Made by a program: the position numbers and the translations under genes. A stretch of 64,000 nucleotides of DNA from Chitinophaga japonensis (GTDB lineage Bacteria; Bacteroidota; Bacteroidia; Chitinophagales; Chitinophagaceae): the NCBI RefSeq assembly GCF_007830125.1, contig NZ_VLLG01000002.1, positions 1,434,550 through 1,498,549 of the forward strand, written 5' to 3'. The notes under the pieces were generated by a model. It ran no database searches, was not told the origin of the DNA, and saw only the letters and a list, made by a program, of their open reading frames with translations. Positions 55,797 to 64,000 of this stretch are shown piece after piece (the stretch's first letter is position 1; the number at the start of each line of letters is the position of its first letter).

Positions 55797-57203
55797 TTAG
55801 CTTTTTTTCTCTAACAATACTACGTTCTCGATATGGTGTGTATGCGGGAACATATCTACGGGCTGTACTTTTGTTACCTGGTATAGCCCGCTGAGCAGGG
55901 CGAGGTCCCTGGCTTGCGTGGCAGGGTTACAGCTTACATATACTATTTTGGGCGCTGCTATCTGCAACAGTTTGCCAACCAGCTTTTCGTGCATACCTGC
56001 CCGTGGGGGGTCGGTAATGATCACGTCCGGCTGTCCGTGCTGTGCAAAAAAATCATCATCACAGATATCCACTACATCGCCGGCAAAGAAGGCCGCATTA
56101 TCCACCTGGTTGCGTGCCGCATTTTCCCGGGCATCATCTATGGCCTCTTTCACCAGCTCTATACCGATCACCTTGCCGGCTTTACGGGATACAAAAATAC
56201 CGATGCTGCCGGTACCACAATACAGGTCATACACAATTTCCGTTCCTGTTAGTGCTGCAAAGTCCCTGGTAACCTGGTACAGGGTAACGCCCTGGTAGGT
56301 ATTGGTCTGGAAAAAAGATTTGGGGCCTATTTTGAAGACAAAATCTTCCAGCCGCTCTTCCACATATCCTTTGCCGTAATATACCCGGGGCTCCAGGTCA
56401 AAGATACTATCATTCTTCTTAGGATTGATGGTATACACCACGGTAGTAATGCCCGGCACGCTGGCCAGCAGGTGGTCCAGCAGCGCCTTGCGGGCCGGCT
56501 CATCCTCGTAATGGATCACCAGGTTCACCATTACCTCGCCCGTGGTGCAGATGCGCACCACCAGGTTGCGCAGCCATCCCTGCTGCGCCCGGATATCATA
56601 GAAAGCAAGATCATGGGCAATGGCATATTCCCGGATGGTATTGCGGATCTGGTTCACCGGCTCCTGCTGCAGGTGGCAGGTGCGGATGTCCAGCACCTTG
56701 TCAAAGAGCCGGGGCACATGAAAGCCCAGGGCATTGCGACGGGGAATGGTGCCGTCCTCCGCTATCTCCTCCTGCAGGAGGTAGGCCTTGTTGCTGAAGG
56801 TAAACTCCAGCTTGTTGCGATACTGCGTGCTGTGCTGCGAGCCCAGGATGGGCTGTATAGGCGGCAGCTCCAGGCGGCCTATGCGCTGCAGGTGATCCGC
56901 CACCTGCTGCTGCTTGTATTCCAGTTGCAGGGAGTAGGGCAGCATCTGCCATTTGCAGCCGCCGCACACGCCAAAATGCTCGCAGAAAGGCGTTACGCGC
57001 TGGCTGGAGTATTCATGGATATGCACGGCCCTGCCTTCCGCCCAGTCCTTTTTGTTCTTACTGAGCCGGATATCCACCACATCGCCGGGCACCACGCCGC
57101 CTTCTATAAATATAACTTTCCCGTCTTTACGCGCCAGGGCTTTACCCTCTGCCGCATAAGCGCTTACAGGTACTTTTTCCAGTACTACGTTTTTTTTCCT
57201 CAC
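55797..57203 (-). CDS. rlmD: 23S rRNA (uracil-C5)-methyltransferase RlmD-like
   Basis: The 468-residue product has an N-terminal TRAM domain (about 5-60), an iron-sulfur cluster motif CEHFGVCGGC (first three cysteines) with a fourth in DIRTCHLQ, and a SAM-binding motif YDLYCGTGSIGIF. The catalytic cysteine lies in VSCNPATQARD and the motif TDPPRAGM is present. It is of the RlmD/RumA family that makes m5U in 23S rRNA; the exact uridine cannot be told from sequence. Translation starts at GTG 57203. It is divergent from the thioredoxin gene. Confidence 0.92.
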   Translation of the reverse strand: MRKKNVVLEKVPVSAYAAEGKALARKDGKVIFIEGGVVPGDVVDIRLSKNKKDWAEGRAVHIHEYSSQRVTPFCEHFGVCGGCKWQMLPYSLQLEYKQQQVADHLQRIGRLELPPIQPILGSQHSTQYRNKLEFTFSNKAYLLQEEIAEDGTIPRRNALGFHVPRLFDKVLDIRTCHLQQEPVNQIRNTIREYAIAHDLAFYDIRAQQGWLRNLVVRICTTGEVMVNLVIHYEDEPARKALLDHLLASVPGITTVVYTINPKKNDSIFDLEPRVYYGKGYVEERLEDFVFKIGPKSFFQTNTYQGVTLYQVTRDFAALTGTEIVYDLYCGTGSIGIFVSRKAGKVIGIELVKEAIDDARENAARNQVDNAAFFAGDVVDICDDDFFAQHGQPDVIITDPPRAGMHEKLVGKLLQIAAPKIVYVSCNPATQARDLALLSGLYQVTKVQPVDMFPHTHHIENVVLLEKKS

Positions 57204-57289
57204 GGATGCAAAGGTAGTCTTTTTAGCAGCAAGCCGCCAGTAGGCGCGGCAGGTTTTGGGCGGTTGCGCTGCCGTTCAACAATTGATGA

Positions 57290-57358
57290 CTTGCAGGTTG
57301 CGGCGGGTTTTATATTTTACATTCCGGGTTTATCATTATACATTTACATATCCTACAA
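57290..57358. repeat. possible solo arm of repeat family B
   Basis: TATATTTTACATT and CATTATACATTTACATAT resemble the right arm words of family B (9159-9196), but no mirrored left arm is nearby. It may be a broken copy or chance A/T-rich sequence in the divergent promoter region. Confidence 0.35.
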
Positions 57359-57362
57359 TCCT

Positions 57363-58772
57363 ATGCGTAAACTTTTGTTTTTTATCATCATTTTTATTTA
57401 CAGCCAGGCGCAGTTACAGGCCCAGGGATACCGTCTTACGGTTAAGTTCAGCCAATATACCGGCGGCAAGATGTTCCTGGCGCATTACATGGGTAAAGGC
57501 ACCTTCCTGGCGGATTCCGCGATGATCGACGCCAGCGGTACCGCTGTGCTGGAAGGTAAGGAGCCGCTGCCCGGCGGTATCTACCTGGTTGTGTTTCCCG
57601 GCAAGCAGCGTTACTTTGAAATGCTGCTGGACAAGCAGCAGGTGTTTACTGTAAGCGTGGATACCACGGACCTGGTTGGCAAAACCGTGTACAAGACCTC
57701 CCCGGAAAACGACCTTTTCCTGGAATATAACCGCTTCCTGGCTACCTTGGCCCCCGAGAGCCGGCAGATACAGGAGGCGCTGGCTGCCAGGACAGCGGCA
57801 GACACTGCGCGCGCCCGGCCCATACAAACAGCGCTGAACAGGAGGATACAGGACTACCGGCATGATTTCATGCAAAAGCACCCGTCCTCCCTGCTCACCA
57901 GCATATTCAGGGCCATGAAGGAGCCGGAAGTGCCGCCTAAACCGGCTGATGCGGATTCCGCCTTTGCCTACCGCTATTTCAAATCGCATTACTGGGATGA
58001 GGTGAACCTGGCAGACGGCCGCCTGGTGCGCACACCGGTGCTGGAAGGCAAGCTGCAGAAATATTTCACCCAGTTGGTGCCCATGGAGCCGGACTCCATT
58101 ATAGCGGAGTGCGATACCCTGCTGGCGCAGGCCCGGCAGGACAGGGAAATGTTCAAATACGTGCTGTGGTGGCTTACCTACCATTATGAAACCTCGCAGT
58201 ACATGGGCATGGACGCCGTGTTTGTGCACCTCGTGGAAAAATATTATGTGCCGGGAGATGCTTACTGGCTGAACAATGAGCAGTTGAACAAGATCATTTC
58301 AAGGGCCTATGCCATAGCGCCCAACCTCATAGGGCAGCAGGCGCCCCCGCTGGACATGCAGGATTCCACGGCCAGGCCGCTTTCCCTGTACGGCACCAAA
58401 GCAAAATATACCGTGCTGGTTTTCTGGGACCCTACCTGCGGGCATTGCAAAACAGAGATACCCCGCCTGGACTCCGCCTATAAAGCCAGTTGGAAGGACA
58501 TGGGCGTAGTAATGGTAGGCGTAAAAACAGACGGTACCCGCGAGGAGTGGCTGGATTTTATCCACCGCCATCAACTGGATGGCTGGATACATGCCTGGGA
58601 CCCGCAATCGCAGAGCAACTACCGCCGCCTGTATGACGTGTATAGCACACCGGTAGTATACCTGCTGGATGAAAAGAAAAAGATCCTGGCCAAGCGCCTG
58701 GGCGTACAGCAATTGAACGGCTTCCTGGAACGCCTGGCGCAGGGAACGGCTTCCGCATTGCCTACACGTTAA
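57363..58772 (+). CDS. secreted TlpA/ResA-like thioredoxin-fold protein with DUF4369-type N-terminus
   Basis: The 469-residue product has a signal peptide (FFIIIFIYSQAQLQAQG). An N-terminal DUF4369-like beta domain follows (about 22-110), then a helical middle (DUF5106-like). The C-terminal thioredoxin domain carries the redox motif FWDPTCGHCKTEIPRLD (CGHC) and the cis-proline in VYSTPVVYLLD. It should work as a periplasmic disulfide reductase or isomerase. The longer upstream frame is antisense to rlmD and is not part of the gene; the ATG at 57363 begins the signal peptide. Confidence 0.9.
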   Translation: MRKLLFFIIIFIYSQAQLQAQGYRLTVKFSQYTGGKMFLAHYMGKGTFLADSAMIDASGTAVLEGKEPLPGGIYLVVFPGKQRYFEMLLDKQQVFTVSVDTTDLVGKTVYKTSPENDLFLEYNRFLATLAPESRQIQEALAARTAADTARARPIQTALNRRIQDYRHDFMQKHPSSLLTSIFRAMKEPEVPPKPADADSAFAYRYFKSHYWDEVNLADGRLVRTPVLEGKLQKYFTQLVPMEPDSIIAECDTLLAQARQDREMFKYVLWWLTYHYETSQYMGMDAVFVHLVEKYYVPGDAYWLNNEQLNKIISRAYAIAPNLIGQQAPPLDMQDSTARPLSLYGTKAKYTVLVFWDPTCGHCKTEIPRLDSAYKASWKDMGVVMVGVKTDGTREEWLDFIHRHQLDGWIHAWDPQSQSNYRRLYDVYSTPVVYLLDEKKKILAKRLGVQQLNGFLERLAQGTASALPTR

Positions 58773-58861
58773 ATTCCACGGGACCTTACCGGGACCTCAC
58801 CGCTATATTACCGCTTGTTCCAGGGGGAAAACTCCGGGAACACTATAGGAAAGATACCTGG

Positions 58862-58893
58862 ATATGCCCTCCTCCCCGGGAGGGCATATTTAA
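58862..58893 (+). terminator. intrinsic terminator after the thioredoxin gene
   Basis: ATATGCCCTCC (58862-58872) and GGAGGGCATAT (58879-58889) form an 11-base perfect stem with a six-base loop, followed by TTTAA. Located 90 bases after the stop of the thioredoxin-like gene. Confidence 0.75.
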
Positions 58894-58996
58894 TATATGC
58901 CTGTTGCAACGTACTTACAATCAACAAGATAAATTTTCAAAAAAAACATTTGGCATAGTCTTTGGTTCGTATGCTCCGGAACAAAACGTATAGTTT

Positions 58997-59698
58997 ATGA
59001 CCAAAGCAATCATCCTGTCCTTTGCAGCCCTGGCCCTTTCACTGGGGGCCATGAGCCAGGTTAGAGTAGGTGTGAAAGGTGGCCTGAACCTGGCAAACAT
59101 ATCAGTAGACAATGATGGGTCTGTAGATGAGAACAGAACGCTGCCCGCCTATCATATCGGGGTTATTGCCGATATGCCACTGATCCAAAACGTATTATCT
59201 TTTCAACCCGGTGTATTTTATAGCAGCAAGGGTTCCAAGCTTGAGTCCGGCGACAAGGACAATCCAACAGTAACCGACCCTTACTCCAAGTACACCACCA
59301 ACCCGCAGTACATAGAAATACCACTGAACTTTGTAGGTAAAATACCGGTAGGCACAGACGCACGGCTTTTTGCCGGTATTGGCCCCTATTTTGCTTTCGG
59401 GGTGGCCGGTAAGAACAAGTATGAGTTCAACAACGGCCTGGTAAGCACTTCCGGCGATGACGGTATTGAATGGGACGACGATACGCCGTTTAATAACGAT
59501 GATCCCAACCAGGGATGGAACAAGTACAAACGCTTTGACTGGGGCGGCAACGTAATGGTGGGCGCCGAGATCTCTCACTTCCTGCTCTCCGCCCAGTATG
59601 GTATGGGCTTTAACAAGATCAATTCAGGTGCGGACGACGGGAGCTCCAACAAGAGCAAACACCGCGTATTCAGCGTATCCGCCGGCTTCCTGTTTTAA
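58997..59698 (+). CDS. outer-membrane beta-barrel protein 1 (PorT-like)
   Basis: The 233-residue product has a signal peptide (IILSFAALALSLGAMSQ). An outer-membrane beta-barrel domain (OMP_b-brl_2) follows: VRVGVKGGLNLANIS, FQPGVFYSSKGSKLES, YIEIPLNFVGKIPV, RLFAGIGPYFAFGVAGK, and the last strand RVFSVSAGFLF ending in phenylalanine. The role is unknown; relatives include PorT of the type IX secretion system, but the match is to the broad family only. First of four related genes in a row. Confidence 0.87.
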   Translation: MTKAIILSFAALALSLGAMSQVRVGVKGGLNLANISVDNDGSVDENRTLPAYHIGVIADMPLIQNVLSFQPGVFYSSKGSKLESGDKDNPTVTDPYSKYTTNPQYIEIPLNFVGKIPVGTDARLFAGIGPYFAFGVAGKNKYEFNNGLVSTSGDDGIEWDDDTPFNNDDPNQGWNKYKRFDWGGNVMVGAEISHFLLSAQYGMGFNKINSGADDGSSNKSKHRVFSVSAGFLF

Positions 59699-59780
59699 AC
59701 AATTGTTCATCCACTTTTGTATATAAATCAAATATAGTTTTTAAAAAAACTGACTAAAAAATCCACTTAAACATTAACAG

Positions 59781-60413
59781 ATGAAAAAGACGTTGCTATC
59801 TGTAGCTGCCATGCTTATTGCAGGACTTTCTTTCGGACAGGTAAAATGGGGAGTTGTGGCAGGGCCCAACTTTTCCAGTGTTACGCAAAAATATGCCGGT
59901 GACAAGGAAACCAGCAGCTTGCTCGTAGGCGTAAGGGCGGGGATCACTGCCGACCTGCCGCTGGCGGACGAGTTCTTTATCGGCACCGGTTTATTGTATG
60001 CCGGCAAAGGCGGTAAGAACAAGGACAACAGCGATTTCAAAACCACGCTGTCCTACCTGCAGTTGCCCATCCTGTTCACTTATAAACCACAGGTAGGCAC
60101 AGGTAACCTGGTGCTGGGCGTAGGCCCATACCTGGCTTATGGCCTGGGTGGCAAACACAAAGGCGGTATAGGCAACCTTAGCGGAGACCTGAAAGCTTTT
60201 GACGACGAATCCGGTGCGTACAAGCTAAGCCGTTTTGATGCCGGCGCCGGCATACAGGTGGGCTATGAGTTGCCGCAGGGCCTTTATTTCGGGTTGAACA
60301 CAGACCTGGGCCTGGTGAACGTAGCCAGCGAAAAGGAGATAGCAGGCGAGGATTTTTCCTGGAAGAACACCTCCTTCGGCGTGTCTGTAGGTTATAAATT
60401 CGGTGGCAGGTAA
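59781..60413 (+). CDS. outer-membrane beta-barrel protein 2
   Basis: The 210-residue product has a signal peptide (TLLSVAAMLIAGLSFGQ) and a beta-barrel: VKWGVVAGPNFSSVTQK, LSYLQLPILFTYKPQ, LVLGVGPYLAYGLGGKHKG, FDAGAGIQVGYELPQGLYF, and the last strand FGVSVGYKFGGR. The order and spacing of blocks are the same as in its neighbours. A terminator at 60445 ends its transcript. Confidence 0.87.
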   Translation: MKKTLLSVAAMLIAGLSFGQVKWGVVAGPNFSSVTQKYAGDKETSSLLVGVRAGITADLPLADEFFIGTGLLYAGKGGKNKDNSDFKTTLSYLQLPILFTYKPQVGTGNLVLGVGPYLAYGLGGKHKGGIGNLSGDLKAFDDESGAYKLSRFDAGAGIQVGYELPQGLYFGLNTDLGLVNVASEKEIAGEDFSWKNTSFGVSVGYKFGGR

Positions 60414-60444
60414 GGAACCCGGTAAATCACAGAACAAATCTGCT

Positions 60445-60480
60445 AAACAGGCTGTTTTAAAAGAACAGCCTGTTTTTTTT
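60445..60480 (+). terminator. intrinsic terminator after beta-barrel gene 2
   Basis: AAACAGGCTGTT (60445-60456) pairs with AACAGCCTGTTT (60464-60475), running on into a T-tract up to 60480. Confidence 0.9.
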
Positions 60481-60605
60481 ATGTTAACGCTTAAACCTTT
60501 ACGGTTTAATTGCGTACTTTAGCCCGGAGTCGTCGAAAGTAGTGTTTACCCTGAAGTATAAACTGAGTTTTCATAGGTTTTTCACATTTTAAACAGGACA
60601 GATGC

Positions 60606-61313
60606 ATGAAAATTTTTACACTATTTATCCTGCTGGCTGTTGCAGCCGGTACGCCTCTTCATGCCCAGATCAGCATAGGCTTCCGGGGCGGCTATACCAT
60701 GGCGGACATGGAGTACAAAGACCCCACCATCGGCTATAAATACAATGGCATGGGCACCCCCGGCCGGTTAAAGAGCTGGCATGCGGACTTCCTGCTGAAT
60801 ATCCCGGTGACGCACAACTTTTACCTGCAGCCGGTAGTACGCTACCTTACCAAAGGCGCAAATTTTGAACGGCCGGACGATGCCCGGCTTTCCGGGGTAT
60901 ACCTGCCCGTAGCCAGCAGTGTAAAGCTGCATTACCTGGAGCTGCCGCTGAATATCGTATATAAGATACCGTTAAGCTTCGGGAAGATAGCCATTGGCGC
61001 CGGCCCCTATGTGGGGTATGGCCTGGAGGGCAAATATGAGCTGGGTATCCGCTACAATGGCAAGGTGGTGCAAAATACCGAGCAGGATATCAGCTTTAAT
61101 GACCAAACCGGCATTATTTCCACCAACACACAATTGCGGCGCTGGGATGCCGGCGCCAACTTTATGCTGGGGCTGGAGCTGAACAATTTTGTGATGATAG
61201 GCGCCAATTACAGCCTGGGAATGACGGATGTGGACAAATCGTCCAACAGCACCTTAAAGCACCGGTACCTGGGCCTGAGCCTGGGCTTTTTACTAAACCG
61301 GGAAGATTATTAA
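60606..61313 (+). CDS. outer-membrane beta-barrel protein 3
   Basis: The 235-residue product has a signal peptide (FILLAVAAGTPLHAQ), then ISIGFRGGYTMADMEY, FYLQPVVRYLTKGANF, LHYLELPLNIVYKIP, IAIGAGPYVGYGLEGKYELG, WDAGANFMLGLELNNFVMIG and YLGLSLGFLL. The blocks again match those of genes 1, 2 and 4. The tail after the last strand is short (NREDY), unlike the usual terminal phenylalanine of barrels. Confidence 0.86.
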   Translation: MKIFTLFILLAVAAGTPLHAQISIGFRGGYTMADMEYKDPTIGYKYNGMGTPGRLKSWHADFLLNIPVTHNFYLQPVVRYLTKGANFERPDDARLSGVYLPVASSVKLHYLELPLNIVYKIPLSFGKIAIGAGPYVGYGLEGKYELGIRYNGKVVQNTEQDISFNDQTGIISTNTQLRRWDAGANFMLGLELNNFVMIGANYSLGMTDVDKSSNSTLKHRYLGLSLGFLLNREDY

Positions 61314-61344
61314 TTATTAATCAGGCCCTGCTCTTTTAGTCTGT

Positions 61345-61381
61345 AAAGACCTGCCAGGTTTTTTAAACCTGGCAGGTCTTT
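61345..61381 (+). repeat. AGACCTGCCAGG palindromic repeat, family D, copy 3
   Basis: AAAGACCTGCCAGGTTT (61345-61361) and a perfect inverted copy (61365-61381) with a three-base loop and a flanking T-run lie 31 bases after the stop of barrel gene 3. Here the element could end transcription. It lies in the 306-base gap that also holds the promoter of gene 4. Confidence 0.85.
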
Positions 61382-61479
61382 CTTGTTTATACCCATATAT
61401 ACATAGGAGCAGCAAGATAAAATTGATAAAATAAACTAATATTTATAAAAAACAAATTATAAAAATTAAATATACAAAC

Positions 61480-61487
61480 TATCTTTG
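61480..61487 (+). promoter_or_regulatory. -7 promoter box of beta-barrel gene 4
   Basis: TATCTTTG matches the -7 consensus, in a very A/T-rich stretch, and would give a leader of about 125 bases before the ATG at 61620. No clear -33 TTG. Confidence 0.5.
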
Positions 61488-61619
61488 CGTCGCTTTTAAA
61501 AAACTAAAACGGTTTTCACAAGATTTTTAACCATTACTTAAAACCAATTCAAACGAATGGAATTGATTCGCCGGCCGGTGGAGCGGTTCCATGAGACCTT
61601 AACCAAAAACTATCAACGA

Positions 61620-62231
61620 ATGAAAAAAAATGTAGTATTAGCCCTGTTGGCCCTGTTGGGAACCCTGTCCTCCTATGCCCAGGTATCCTTTGGCGTGAAA
61701 GCTGGCTTCAGCAGCGCCAAAATGAGCTTTGACGAGAGCGATGGCGTTAAAAGGCTGGCTGCCTGGCATGCCGGCGCTATTGCCGATTTTGAGCTGGCAG
61801 AGAACTTTGCCCTGCAACCCCAGTTACTGGTAAGCACTAAAGGTTATAAGGCTGAAGGCATTGATGAGAGCTTTAAGCTGACCTACCTGGAACTGCCGGT
61901 AAACTTCCTGTACAAGCACGAGCTGGGCGCCGGTAAAATATTCGGCGGTTTTGGCCCCTACCTGGCTATGGGCCTGAGCGGCAAATACGGCGAAGTGGAT
62001 GTGAAGTTTGACGGCAAAAAAGATGAGGAGCTGGGCGAAACCGATGAGGATATCCATGGTAAAAGAATGGATGCCGGCGCCAACTTCATTGCTGGTTACG
62101 AGCTGAAAAACGGCCTGCTGTTCAGCGTAAACTACAGCCTGGGCTTAACAGATGTAGATCCTAACGGCACCAAGTCCAAAAACGGCTACTTCGGTATCAG
62201 CGTTGGTTACCTGTTCAAGACAAAGAAATAA
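61620..62231 (+). CDS. outer-membrane beta-barrel protein 4
   Basis: The 203-residue product has a signal peptide (VVLALLALLGTLSSYAQ), then VSFGVKAGFSSAKMSF, ALQPQLLVSTKGYK, LTYLELPVNFLYKHELG, IFGGFGPYLAMGLSGKYG, MDAGANFIAGYELKNGLLF and FGISVGYLFK. It clearly belongs to the same family as the previous three. The ATG at 61620 is chosen because the 21 residues before it in the longer frame are not part of a signal peptide. Confidence 0.87.
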   Translation: MKKNVVLALLALLGTLSSYAQVSFGVKAGFSSAKMSFDESDGVKRLAAWHAGAIADFELAENFALQPQLLVSTKGYKAEGIDESFKLTYLELPVNFLYKHELGAGKIFGGFGPYLAMGLSGKYGEVDVKFDGKKDEELGETDEDIHGKRMDAGANFIAGYELKNGLLFSVNYSLGLTDVDPNGTKSKNGYFGISVGYLFKTKK

Positions 62232-62269
62232 CCATAATAGAGATATAGTACACAACTAAGACACCATTA

Positions 62270-62301
62270 ACCGTCCTGCTTTCAGCGGGACGGTTTTTTT
62301 A
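62270..62301 (+). terminator. intrinsic terminator after beta-barrel gene 4
   Basis: ACCGTCC (62270-62276) pairs with GGACGGT (62288-62294), an inner CTGC/GCGG part adds to the stem, and seven T residues follow. Confidence 0.88.
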
Positions 62302-62434
62302 TGCGTGCTGTCTAGGGGAATGGCGCCGCTTGTCCGTCTTACCAGTAATAACACTATCATCGACATAGGACAAAAAAACAAAAAGTGTGACAGTTATGCG
62401 TACATGCCACTGCGTTTCCACGTAATGGCATTTT

Positions 62435-63388
62435 TTATACCACTGCTTCCACCACTCTTTTTACCACTTTGGGCTTGCCCAGGGTGTAGTAGTGCAGCAC
62501 CGGTACGCCGAACTGCTTCAGCTCCCGGGACTGCTGTATGAGCCACTGGGTGCCTACTTCTTCCACTTCCTTGTCTGTTTTACATTTCAGTATTTCAGTA
62601 GACAGCTCGTCCGGGATGTCTACATGGAAGGTGCGGGGCAGCACGGTAAGCTGCTTTTTGGAGGTAATGGGCTTGAGACCGGGAATAATAGGGATGGTAA
62701 TACCCATGTCCCGGCATTTGGTCACAAAATCAAAAAATTTCTGGTTGTCGAAGAACATCTGCGTTACGATGTAGTCGGCACCTTTTTCCACTTTTCTTTT
62801 CAGGTGGGCGATATCTGTTTGCATATTGGGCGCCTCAAAATGCTTTTCGGGATAGCCGGCCACGCCTATGCAGAACTTGGTCTTTACCCCTTCCTGCAGG
62901 TCCTCTTCCAGGTATACGCCGTTGTTCATGTTCACCACCTGCTGCAGCAGCTCTAAGGCATAGCGGTGGCCGTCGGGATGGGGCTCAAAGAAGGTTTCGT
63001 TCTTGGGCGCGTCTCCGCGCAGCACCAGTACATTGTCCACGCCCAGGAAGTTAAGGTCTATGAGCGCGTTCTCCGTTTCCTCCCGGCTAAAGCCCCCGCA
63101 GATCAGGTGGGGCACGGCATCCACGTTGTAATGGTTCATAATGGCGGCGCAAATGCCTACGGTGCCGGGCCGCTTGCGGATCTCCACTTTTTCGAAGGAG
63201 CCGTCGCCCCGTTTCTTGAACATATGCTCGCTGCGGTGGTACGTAACGTTAATGAAAGCCGGCTTGAACTCCATTAAGGGGTCCAGGTGGTCGTAGATAG
63301 ACTCTATGCTTTTACCTTTCAGGGGCGGCAATATCTCGAAAGAGATAAGGGTGTCCTTTGCCTGTGCAATATGTTCTGTTACCTTCAT
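62435..63388 (-). CDS. metF: methylenetetrahydrofolate reductase
   Basis: MetF reduces 5,10-methylene-THF to 5-methyl-THF for methionine synthesis, using FAD. The 317-residue product has the TIM-barrel motifs LISFEILPPLKGKS, FINVTYHRSEH, VPHLICGGFSREE, VDNVLVLRGDAPKNE, FCIGVAGYPEKHFEAPN and ADYIVTQMFFDNQKFF, all flavin- or folate-contact segments. Length matches. An upstream leader contains a nine-base inverted repeat (63430-63438 with 63467-63475). Confidence 0.95.
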   Translation of the reverse strand: MKVTEHIAQAKDTLISFEILPPLKGKSIESIYDHLDPLMEFKPAFINVTYHRSEHMFKKRGDGSFEKVEIRKRPGTVGICAAIMNHYNVDAVPHLICGGFSREETENALIDLNFLGVDNVLVLRGDAPKNETFFEPHPDGHRYALELLQQVVNMNNGVYLEEDLQEGVKTKFCIGVAGYPEKHFEAPNMQTDIAHLKRKVEKGADYIVTQMFFDNQKFFDFVTKCRDMGITIPIIPGLKPITSKKQLTVLPRTFHVDIPDELSTEILKCKTDKEVEEVGTQWLIQQSRELKQFGVPVLHYYTLGKPKVVKRVVEAVV

Positions 63389-63429
63389 TCGTAGTTTTTT
63401 GTCTTTTTAGAAACCTCATGGAACCTCGC

Positions 63430-63475
63430 ATGAACCCGCCCCTGTTTGAGTAAGGTCTTTTCTGCCCGGGTTCAT
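63430..63475 (-). promoter_or_regulatory. structured leader of metF
   Basis: ATGAACCCG (63430-63438) and CGGGTTCAT (63467-63475) form a nine-base perfect stem with a 28-base loop. The likely promoter is TATTTTTG on the minus strand at 63504-63511, which would give a leader of about 108 bases. The sequence does not match the SAM, cobalamin or THF riboswitches I know. Function unproven. Confidence 0.4.
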
Positions 63476-63541
63476 AATTCCGGCGCCTTATTTTTATGAC
63501 GGGCAAAAATAATATAATCTTAGTTAAATGGTTATTTTTGC

Positions 63542-63549
63542 TAAGTTTG
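63542..63549 (+). promoter_or_regulatory. -7 promoter box of lptB
   Basis: TAAGTTTG matches TAnnTTTG and ends five bases before the ATG at 63555, predicting a leaderless mRNA. The -33 position has no TTG. Confidence 0.45.
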
Positions 63550-63554
63550 AACAT

Positions 63555-64000
63555 ATGGTATTAAAAATTCATACAGATCAGTTAGTTAAGCGGTACCGCA
63601 ACAGAACCGTCGTGAACCACGTGTCTGTAGAAGTAACACAAGGGGAGATAGTAGGGTTGCTGGGCCCGAACGGAGCGGGCAAGACCACCACTTTTTACAT
63701 GGTGGTGGGCTTAATAAAGCCGGATGAGGGAGAGGTCTTCCTGGATAATGTGAATATTACCAAGCTGCCCATGTACAAGCGGGCGCAGATGGGCATAGGC
63801 TACCTGCCGCAAGAGGCTTCCGTGTTCCGCAAGCTGAGCGTGGAGGACAATATAGCCGCCGTGCTGGAAATGACCGGCATGAAAAAGGCCGCGCAAAAGG
63901 AGAAGCTGGAGTCCCTGCTGAACGAGTTCCGCCTGCAGCACGTGCGCAAAAGCCCGGGTGATGTGCTGAGCGGTGGCGAACGCCGGCGTACGGAGATAGC
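63555..64000 (+). CDS. lptB: LPS export ABC transporter ATP-binding protein LptB (partial, cut by window end)
   Basis: The first 148 residues are visible. They show an ABC ATPase of the LptB type: Walker [13 protein letters not shown]-loop [17 protein letters not shown], and the signature LSGGERRR. The phrases [17 protein letters not shown] and [20 protein letters not shown] are characteristic of LptB. LptB drives lipopolysaccharide extraction from the inner membrane. The ATG at 63555 directly precedes the family start. Confidence 0.93.
   Translation, partial: MVLKIHTDQLVKRYRNRTVVNHVSVEVTQGEIVGLLGPNGAGKTTTFYMVVGLIKPDEGEVFLDNVNITKLPMYKRAQMGIGYLPQEASVFRKLSVEDNIAAVLEMTGMKKAAQKEKLESLLNEFRLQHVRKSPGDVLSGGERRRTEI

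Noticed and set aside
56472..57362. N-terminal extension of the thioredoxin-like gene by about 297 residues
   Set aside because: This part is antisense to rlmD, and the signal peptide starts at the ATG at 57363.

Overview
The window looks like a chromosome segment of a Bacteroidota bacterium, most likely Chitinophagaceae (a Chitinophaga-like genome). The reasons are a SusC/SusD pair, Bacteroidota-restricted families (DUF4836, DUF3857-transglutaminase, S46 dipeptidyl peptidase, GH3-beta-lactamase fusion, PorT-like beta-barrels), lipoprotein signals, promoter-like TAnnTTTG (-7) boxes instead of the E. coli -10/-35, and almost no Shine-Dalgarno sequences. Coding density is high. I saw no phage, insertion sequence, CRISPR array or rRNA.

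Layout. 1-7.2 kb: msrB, an SRPBCC protein, then a minus-strand susC-susD pair with a LacI-type operator lying on a good -33/-7 promoter, and a YciI protein. 7.3-19.7 kb: a DUF4836 lipoprotein, an ABC ATPase/FtsX-like permease pair, an amidohydrolase with a Dabb-domain partner, a large DUF3857-transglutaminase membrane protein, DUF2891, a geranylgeranyl-reductase-like flavoenzyme, ybaB and a DUF72 protein. 19.8-24.5 kb: tRNA-Thr(CGT), an acyl-CoA desaturase, a Bcr/CflA transporter, a thioesterase, obg and adk. 24.7-35 kb: a GH3-beta-lactamase fusion, a small secreted protein, two patatin-like membrane proteins placed divergently around the heme A synthase gene ctaA, and an alpha/beta hydrolase. 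35-46.7 kb: typA/bipA, alkB, a SIR2-like protein, META and SnoaL-like proteins, a DPP7-type S46 peptidase, a coiled-coil lipoprotein, rnhB, rpoN, a PAP2-like membrane protein and recA. 47-48.2 kb: a lower-GC two-gene islet (EEP nuclease plus an unknown 137-residue protein). 48.2-57.2 kb, all minus strand: alkA-like glycosylase, an M28/glutaminyl-cyclase-like lipoprotein, cysS, two membrane EEP paralogues, two rhomboids (one apparently dead) and rlmD. 57.3-64 kb: a TlpA-like thioredoxin, four tandem outer-membrane beta-barrel genes, metF, and the start of lptB, cut by the window edge.

Most genes are housekeeping or envelope functions and do not form one pathway. The more unusual content is: several families of palindromic intergenic repeats built from short tandem words (one family with a conserved central core); a set of genes whose -7 box lies so close to the ATG that the mRNA should be leaderless or nearly so; paralogue pairs with apparent loss of catalytic residues (rhomboid, EEP); the patatin-ctaA-patatin arrangement; and the EEP plus unknown-protein islet, which is the best, but unproven, candidate for an undescribed small system.
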